Positions 57,213 through 64,000 of a stretch of 64,000 nucleotides of DNA are shown piece by piece. The first letter of the stretch is position 1; each line of letters begins with the position of its first letter. Origin of the DNA: Diphasiastrum complanatum (lineage: Eukaryota > Streptophyta > Lycopodiopsida > Lycopodiales > Lycopodiaceae). The stretch lies in NCBI GenBank assembly GCA_029204225.1, contig CM055113.1, positions 8,952,364 to 9,016,363 of the forward strand, given 5' to 3'. Under the pieces are notes generated by a model. The model did no database searches. It was not told where the DNA came from and worked only from the letters and a program-made list of their open reading frames with translations. Both the position numbers and the translations under genes were made by a program.

Positions 57213-57280
<68 letters not shown>
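57213..57280. repeat. (TC)n microsatellite
   Basis: About 34 TC units, only 270 bp from the previous CT tract and in the same strand sense. Confidence 0.98.
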
Positions 57281-57283
<3 letters not shown>

Positions 57284-57650
57284 ACTTACAAACTACCTCC
57301 AAAATATTTAAAAACACACACAATACATAAACAACTCAAATTCCAAGCATAACAAGAAAAACGAAAGCAAACAAAATTAAACTCAGCAACTAATTGCCAA
57401 GAAAATGTATGGGGGTAACATATTTGTGAGATCGTCAAGGAGTGCTCATGGTATGTGACATGTTCACGTGGCACCCATAAATAAGCCTCTCAAGGTGGTG
57501 ACCACGTTTGGCGGTCTGACAAATTTTCAGTACCATCTAGTTCTTGGTATTAAAATATATATATATATTTTTTTTATGTATCCAAATATAAAAGGTATTA
57601 TGCAATTGTTGAAAGGCATGATTTTTTAAAAAGAAATATGCCAAGTACTT

Positions 57651-57795
57651 GAAAAGTCAATAAGTATTGCTCATGAGACACTATTAATTAACTTCCTTAC
57701 ACATTTCAACAAAGCAAAAATCAAAAGTCAATACGCATTGCTCATGAGACACCATGAATAAAATTTGTTACACATTTCAATTTTGGCTACAAAGC
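57651..57795. repeat. Diverged tandem duplication of about 73 bp
   Basis: Both copies contain AAAAGTCAATA, ATTGCTCATGAGACAC and TTACACATTTCAA. Apart from this, 57281-58819 is intergenic with no supported ORF. Confidence 0.8.
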
Positions 57796-58479
57796 AAATT
57801 TTGGTATTCGGGTAAAATTCATACTTTGCCACTAGCACAACTATGAATTTGAGTATTGTTGGGGCCAAATACAACCTTAGGTTGAGTATTGTTGAGATGT
57901 TTGACCCAATTAAGGGTGTTTTCACAAACATGTGCACAAGAAGTCCATATTTCAAAATAATGACTTGTCATTGGGTATTTTGAAACTTGTGGCTTTTACC
58001 CATATGAATGAAAACTATGTAGTGGTATGTGCTTGCATCAGAATGAAAAGATATGCGACGCTATGTGCTTGCATTAGATGCTGGTCAATGCATCTTTACT
58101 TTTCACAAGACATTAATTCCTCTTCGCGAACCAACCTTTTACTTTATGTTCTAGTGCATTTCTAAGGCATTGATCGTGATGAAGAGAATGAAACAACTCA
58201 ATGATGGCAAAGAGAAACAAAAGGGACTTAGGCACGTTTGAAATCACGTTCAAAATTATGATGCAAACCGCCTTACTAGGGTTGCAAGGGGGGGTTAACA
58301 CTTACAACTTACTCTCACCTTACATGTGAAACCAGCCTCATCCTTAGTATCACAAATGTCAAAAAGTATCCCAAAAATGTACCACACCTAGACTTAAAGT
58401 CTACACCCAAAGTTAATACTTAGAGCACCTTTCAATGCTCAAACCCTCACCCGAGCAGAGTGGAAACATCGGCATGGAT

Positions 58480-58605
58480 TGTTGAAGGGGTGAGAGGGTT
58501 TACAATTTTCTTAAAAATCAGCTCTTGGTCAAAGATTGATGTAGGGTGATGCATCACGTGAGTGAGCAGGGTGAGGATGGAAAGAGCCCCTTGGTGAGAA
58601 CGGAA
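58480..58605. repeat. Diverged dispersed repeat, copy 1
   Basis: Shares GGGTGAGAGGGTTT, AAAATCAGCTCTTG, GGTGATGCAT and GATGGAAAGAG, in the same order, with 63110-63255. Confidence 0.65.
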
Positions 58606-58819
58606 AGAGCCCATTACACTTGCTGTAACAAGAAGCAAAGAAAAGCTATATTAGTATGTAATTCCTTTCTTCTTACTCACCTTCATTCTCGGTGTTTCTG
58701 CTCTCATTTCTGCCATCGTCTCTTTCTCGGATTCCTGAATATCTTGTTGGGTATTTTTTACTCTCATTTGCCATCGGTTCTTCTCTTTGTGGACCCAGCT
58801 CAGGAATATTTATCAGAAA

Positions 58820-59838
58820 ATGGGAGGACAGCAGCTCACTTCCCAGATTCCTCCCAAACTGACATCAGAGGCTTCGTCTCTGCCTCTTCCTCCTCCATCT
58901 CCACCCCCACTTCACCACCCATCTCCTGCATCTCTCTCTATTTCTACTTCCACCAAATCGGGAAACGCACTGCAGCCCAGCAACTCTGTAAATAAATCAC
59001 CAGTAGTTAATGCTGTAACTGGAGAATTTAGAATGACTGTGCTGTTGCTTCGATTTATGGCTGTTGTGTTGTCTGTTGTGAACTTGGCGCTGGTGATCAT
59101 AGACAAGCAAACGGAGGAGATCGTTGTAGACTTGCCTGGTTTCACAACGCCTTTTGTGGCCTCCAGGACTGCCAGATTTAACCATAGCAAGGCACTGCAG
59201 TGAGTGCCATGCCTCACTCACAGCCTTGTAGTTCAGTTATCAGAAACAAATCCGTGTCTGGCTGGTAGCTACAATATTTACTGTCTGAAGTGAGTGCTTT
59301 AATGGGCGGGTTTTACTTGCAGGTTCTTTGTAGCAGCAAACGCAGCAGCGGGGTGCTACTCCCTCTTGCAAGCTCTTCGCTCATTGTGCTTTTTAATTGT
59401 CGGAAATCCAAGAGTTCTGAGTACTAAATTCTCACTCTGGTCTGCATTTCTTCTAGACCAGGTATGAAACTATGAGCCTAAGCTGCCCGGGGCATCTTTT
59501 TGTGTTTGTAGCTCTCGAAAATCCTCTCGAACTTGTGATTTGGAGTATCTACAAATTTATAATCCTTGCTAAAGTTAACTAAATGGGCACAGGCTCTGGC
59601 GTACCTCCTTCTGAGTGCACTTGGAGCATCTATAGAAGTGGCCTATTTGGCGAAGAAGGGAGACCCGGCCGTTGGATGGGATGAACTGTGTAGTTCCTTC
59701 AGGCGTTACTGCAGCTTAATGGGAGCCTCGGTGATCTGCGGCTTTGTTTCATTTTGTGATCTTGCTGCCTTAGCGGTCATGTCAGCTCAATCCTTGTTCA
59801 GCGTGCACGGAAAGGACACATCCAGCTGCTCAAACTGA
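58820..59838 (+). CDS. CASP-like protein (complete, three exons)
   Basis: Exons 58820-59199, 59323-59461 and 59593-59838 have GT/AG borders and consistent phases, and encode 254 residues. Residues 1-70 are a serine/proline-rich cytosolic tail. Four hydrophobic segments follow, near 74-96, 128-153, 166-193 and 214-240. They include the family's conserved Arg in segment 1 (LLLRFMAVV, R78) and Asp in segment 3 (AFLLDQALAYLL, D172), and cysteines in the loop before segment 4 and in that segment. CASP and CASP-like proteins form plasma-membrane scaffolds; true CASPs organise the Casparian strip, while most CASP-like members have no assigned role. The ATG at 58820 is the first in this frame; the frame upstream of it has only non-ATG starts. 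The gene is intact, with no stop or frameshift. Which subgroup it belongs to cannot be judged by eye. Confidence 0.92.
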
Positions 59839-60595
59839 GAATGTAAATCAGCGCATACAGAACAGAGTGGATCGTTACAACATGCCAGCACCCACATCGG
59901 TTTCACCACCATTTACATCAAAAACTTTGAAATGCCCTTAGAAGCTAGCTGTGAGGAGTTAACGATTTCTTCGACTCTAGTGCTAACGGCAGCTTAGGTG
60001 CAAAAAATATAGAAGTGTTTTAAAATTACTGTACATACGCAAATGTAACAGCGGTGCAGCTCATATATATCGTTGTAGGCGTTTGATCAATCAATAGTAG
60101 TACGGTTCACATATAGTCTGTTTCTTGTCAATTCCTGAGTATCTGTAATTTTCTGCTGTATTTAAAAGCGCATCTAGAGTTTCTGGTTGCAGCCTAATAT
60201 AGCTGCTGAACATTGAGGAGCTTGCATGCCTTTAAGGCCAGGAATTTGCTTTTCAGCTTGCAGCTTTCTTATTCTGCCTCCACTCTTTCACTTCACCCTG
60301 AAGAACGGAAACCCACTAACTTGTGAACGTCATTATCTATGATCGATGGAGCTCACTGCTCAGGCCTGCCTCATGCAACTCCATTTCCATGCATGTGATG
60401 TCGAATGTTGGTAGAGTTCTGTGCAAGAAGTTGAAAGCTTGCATCATGATTCATGCTCGTAGCACCCAACTGGGCAGCTATGAATTGAGGGGGATCAGAA
60501 AGACTTCTAAATTCTAATTACAGTTTACTAACCCCATTAACTTCAGATAGTAGCTTCTTTGAGGAGGGCAACTGCTGGAGTTCTTCATTGCAGCA
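59839..60595 (+). other. Downstream (3' UTR side) of the CASP-like gene
   Basis: AT-rich with possible polyadenylation-type A/T signals, but no site can be fixed. No ORF with a motif. Confidence 0.35.
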
Positions 60596-60612
60596 GGGTT
60601 TAGGGTTTAGGG
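60596..60612. repeat. Short telomere-type run (TTTAGGG)
   Basis: GGGTTTAGGGTTTAGGG, between two and three units of the plant telomere heptamer, interstitial. Confidence 0.9.
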
Positions 60613-60922
60613 TAGAACTTGGAGCAACATTAAGCAATAGATTTATTTTTTTTATCCTTATTGGGGTTAAAAGAGTTGTCATAGTTATAGTAATAGCACC
60701 TTTCCATGCTCACCCGCTCACTTACAAAGAGTGACCTAATGCAAAGCACATGTGGTTGAATGCGTGTCCCCAGGTGGCCCCTGATGCTGCCCACCCTGCC
60801 CGGCCCCTACTTTGCCTCTTCCTTGCTTGCTTCTCATGTGACATCCATGCTTTATCCCATAATATTTTTAAAAGACGTGATTCTGATTGCATATATACTC
60901 CAAAGGCACTACATCCTTGGTG

Positions 60923-61110
60923 TGTGTGTGTATGTGCGCGCGCGCGCAAGCCCAGTTGGTCCCGGTGCCCTGGTTCGGACGAGACCTCCCATGCATGCGA
61001 GACCCCCCACATGACGCCTTGGTCCCGGCGCCCGTTGTCCCGGCGAGACCCCCACGCACGCCCTGGTCCCGGCGCCCTTTCGCACGCGAGACCCTCACGA
61101 GATGGGATTT
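60923..61110. repeat. TG/CG alternating tract and GC-rich three-copy tandem module
   Basis: GTGTGTGTGTATG and GCGCGCGCGC (60919-60947) lead into three imperfect copies of a GGTCCCGGCGCCC...GCGAGACCC unit (about 60957, 61020, 61063). The overlapping frames on both strands (up to 159 codons) come from this GC-rich repeat and have no domain. Confidence 0.75.
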
Positions 61111-61498
61111 CTTTGTCCCCTGTCCGGACTCCACATGTCGATCGCACATTGGTACGGGGCCAAAGCTGTCCCCAAGCTGTTCCCGTGCCAATAATAAGCA
61201 ACCCGAAATAATAAGCAACTTCGGGTGCAGGTGTTTGTAATTTTTTTAGACATCAGCTCTTGGGGGTCGCCCGTGGAAAGATGACTTAAAGGTAATGTTG
61301 TGCGACGGTGGTACTTAAAGTAAACCATAGTTGAACTAGGTGAGAATTTCCATTAAACTTCTCTCATACTTGGCCTGAAGGCCACCATGAAGTTCTTTCC
61401 CATTCACAAAGGATTAGCTAAGCATTCTACTTTATGCCATTTGTTTTTTTGAGGCAGATGGCATGTTGCACTATGGTTAAAATTACCTTTATGGTGCA

Positions 61499-61557
61499 TA
61501 GATTTTGACATTCTAAGAGGCATATTACGATAGATTTTGACATTCTAAGAGGCATAA
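61499..61557. repeat. Two-copy tandem duplication of about 31 bp
   Basis: AGATTTTGACATTCTAAGAG occurs at about 61500 and 61531, each followed by GCATA. Confidence 0.95.
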
Positions 61558-61559
61558 TA

Positions 61560-63105
61560 TGCATAATTCTTCAAGGACATTTTTGGAGCTGAAGATTGCT
61601 TTTGAAAAGCTTTATGGACTTGGAAGATTTCTTGGTTTCTCTCGAGGAAGACTTCTTGATGTCTCGTGTTGCTTTCACAAGTAATAATCTATTTTACGTT
61701 TCACTTTATGATTCATTTTCATAAAATAACTCACAAACCAAAATAAAACCAAAACTTTCAAAGTTCTTTGTATGGTTTAATCCACACATAAAATGTATGA
61801 AGTAAAATGTCTATATGATCCTTTGCGTGCGACATATGTAGTTGGATATCATTAATGACAAGTAAATGTTGCAATAGTACTTTGAATGTTGTTTTTATTA
61901 TAATGGGTGATGTATATAGTTTTCGATGTTAGATGCTTGTATAATATGATCAGATGACATCAACAACAGGTGAATACTCAAATCCTTGTCTGTAAGGCTT
62001 GTGATATGATCCTTTGGTTTGCAAGATCCTAGCATTCATGATCCCATGTTAATATGATGCAATTTTTAAAAGTTGTAGGTTGTAGTATGAGGTAATAGCA
62101 CTTTCAGAAATACCCAGATCAGACAGTAATTGGGGTGGAATTGCAGTGGTCAACTTGCATGTAATTTGCAAATTGTAGATAAGGCCCAAGAGTCTCATCC
62201 TTAATCATCTAGACATTGCCATATGTTCCTTTTCACATGTTTTCTGTGTCGTAGTTTTATTGTGGGTCCTGACGTCTGCATGCATAAAAATTGGAATGGC
62301 ACAAAAAGCTATTGAGTTGGCCAAGAGCAGGAAGTGGCTAGAGTATTATAGATTAAAGCTTGGAACGTATATTGAAAAACAAGCTCGATTGCAAGTTATC
62401 TTTGGACGTTATTTGATTGTTTCAATTCTTTGGACATCTTTTGTGAAGTCCTTTGGCATACTTCACAAATTTTTTATTCCGCCATTGTAGAGTGATGCTA
62501 CACATCGAGTTATTGAAAATGTTTATTATGCATGGAGTTGCTTCTTTTTCTTGTCATCTAATGAAAGTAATGTTGTGCAATTTGGTTTTATATCCTAATT
62601 GGTGAAATTTGTGGTAATGAGCAAAATCTTTTTGATAAGACTCATTTTGATGGGAAGCGTGTAATAGTTGACCTTCACAATGTAAATGTCATTTTTTTTG
62701 GTAGTTCATTTGAATTATTTTTTATTCTAACATATTTTCCTTCATAAATTCTTATACTTAAATTGGTTACAAGGTGTTTTTACATAAAAGGATAAATTAA
62801 CTTGTAAGTTTAATGATAAGCTTTTATTGGATGTATTATTTTCAAATGGAAGACAAATAAAAATTAGTGCATGAAATTAGATGACATAACAACTTTTTTA
62901 AGTCTTGTATGGGAATTTTTGGACTAGCTTATGGTAAATGTAGGATTCGTGTGGGTACGTTCCATTAACTTTTATGAAAGTAATATCGATTTTGTAATTC
63001 TTACGAAGGAAACATACACACCTTAGGAGGCACAATCCGTGCATCGTTTTTGTTCTTCTCACATGAACTAGAAGGTGCATGCAGATTTTTTTTACAAATT
63101 TTATC
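61560..63105. other. AT-rich intergenic DNA, no gene recognised
   Basis: The plus-strand frame 62260-62490 ([20 protein letters not shown]) looks somewhat protein-like but has no family signature and no supporting neighbours. Confidence 0.4.
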
Positions 63106-63109
63106 ACGG

Positions 63110-63255
63110 GTTGCCCAACGGGTGAAAGGGTTTGTGATTTTTGTTAAAATCAGCTCTTGCAGAGAACAAGAACGGGTTCGGAGAACAAAACCGTTCTCTC
63201 AAGTGAAAAAGGTGATGCATGCTTGGGTGAATGTGAGGGTGGACATGGAAAGAGA
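63110..63255. repeat. Diverged dispersed repeat, copy 2
   Basis: Partner of 58480-58605. A small insertion (about 63163-63207) holds an imperfect inverted pair around AGAACAAGAACGG/CCGTTCTC. Confidence 0.6.
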
Positions 63256-63694
63256 CTTTTAGAGAGGAACCTGTTCAAAGATTTATACATGAACGCATGG
63301 GCAGGAGGTTTCTGAACACTGGTCGCGGCCGGGCGCATAAGATCTTTGTACGTGCACTTCCCATTTTCATTCATAGAGTAGTACCTGTGCGACACCGCAG
63401 TAGAAGAGCGGACGCTTGCTGGCATATTGCCTTGCGTGAAGCCCATAAGATAAGTTCTAAAGAAAGAAGAGTGTCACAGAGGGGCGGAGCCTGAGGAAAG
63501 TAAAAGTTTGATAGGACACCACCTCTTAAATGCTTAAATGCTGGGACGCTCATTGCTGATCAACGCGGCAACCGTACCTGCCCAGTGACGGCTGCTGCTG
63601 TAAAAAGTAAAAACTATCATTCAATCTTGGTTTGTTTCTCTCCGGCTACCACACCCACCAAGCATGGTGCATGACATGAATGTGAAATTTGAAT

Positions 63695-63718
63695 GAGAGA
63701 GAGAGAGAGAGAGAGAGA
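63695..63718. repeat. (GA)n microsatellite, 12 units
   Basis: Short GA run. The remaining DNA to the right edge (63719-64000) shows no gene. Confidence 0.95.
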
Positions 63719-64000
63719 CTCTGAGATCAGAGAGAGCATGTGATAGAATTGTGGTGAACGTCATGAGATCGTATAGGTAGGTAGTGGGCAAGAGGTACAT
63801 TAATAATTTCATGTTGATTTTGAATCTGATCACCAGTACTAGTACGGAGTAAACAAAGTATAAAAGTGAAATATGCATTTAAATGCACGTCAAAGCACGA
63901 GAGGATAATCTCCCTTGGCATGAATTTTAAATTTTTGTTTACATTGCATTTTGGAAATTTTAAAGGAAAATGTATTATGTAGTTGCCATTGCTTGAGAAA

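Noticed and set aside
60722-61240. Frames up to 159 codons on both strands
   Set aside because: They come from the GC-rich tandem module. Composition is repetitive and the two strands are equally open.
62260-62490. Possible hAT-like transposase fragment
   Set aside because: The text [20 protein letters not shown] is protein-like, but I see no dimerisation motif, terminal inverted repeats or further frames to support it.
63150-63494. Overlapping frames of 65-98 codons near the right edge
   Set aside because: Arginine-rich and motif-free, partly inside a dispersed repeat; nothing supports a gene.

Overview
The window looks like nuclear DNA of a land plant with a large, repeat-rich genome. The evidence is: introns with GT/AG borders, two genes of plant-specific families, many decayed LTR retrotransposons of the Ty1/copia and Ty3 superfamilies (several with a plant tRNA-Asp-type primer-binding site), long GA/TC microsatellites and a short TTTAGGG telomere-type run. 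The species cannot be read from the sequence. A fern or other non-seed plant is a guess only.

Two host genes can be supported, one near each end. On the minus strand at about 0.8-6.5 kb, six exons that all join in phase encode a signal-peptide plus coiled-coil protein related to the Arabidopsis At4g31340/At2g24420 family. Its 3' end lies beyond or is unresolved near the left edge. On the plus strand at 58.8-59.8 kb, three exons encode a complete 254-residue four-transmembrane CASP-like protein.

From about 7.4 to 54.8 kb the window is a nested retrotransposon graveyard. Left to right it holds: a Ty3 RT-RNase H-integrase remnant (7.4-8.7); a Ty3 element 'C' with LTR, primer site, gag, protease and truncated RT (8.9-14.2, plus); a copia integrase/RT piece (14.2-15.7, minus); a family 'A' LTR end with primer site (16.6-16.7, plus); a decayed transposon protein with a mobile-domain-like N-terminus, coiled coil and proline-rich tail (18.65-20.3, minus); Ty3 element 'B' (21.1-26.7 plus LTR, minus); a 580-bp direct repeat pair around an unrecognised ORF (29.2-33.1); copia RT/RNase H (33.9-35.1, minus) split from copia integrase (42.1-42.7, minus) by a chromovirus-type LTR and Ty3 element 'A' (35.1-42.1, minus); a copia 3' end (43.8-44.4); a degenerate CGCAG-rich minisatellite-like tract (45.0-45.6); a copia gag fragment; a chromodomain remnant with its LTR (47.1-47.6); a copia element with both LTR regions, an internal deletion and a 250-bp internal inversion (47.6-52.7, minus); and a copia deletion derivative (53.3-54.8, plus).

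The rest, 54.8-58.8 and 59.9-64 kb, is intergenic DNA with microsatellites and small duplications. I see no CRISPR array, rRNA or tRNA gene and no clearly new functional system. The most unusual items are the mobile-domain/coiled-coil protein, the 580-bp repeat pair enclosing an unknown ORF, the inverted segment in the copia pol gene, and short motifs that recur in retroelement leaders. Coordinates of retroelement fragments are approximate (usually within tens of bases).
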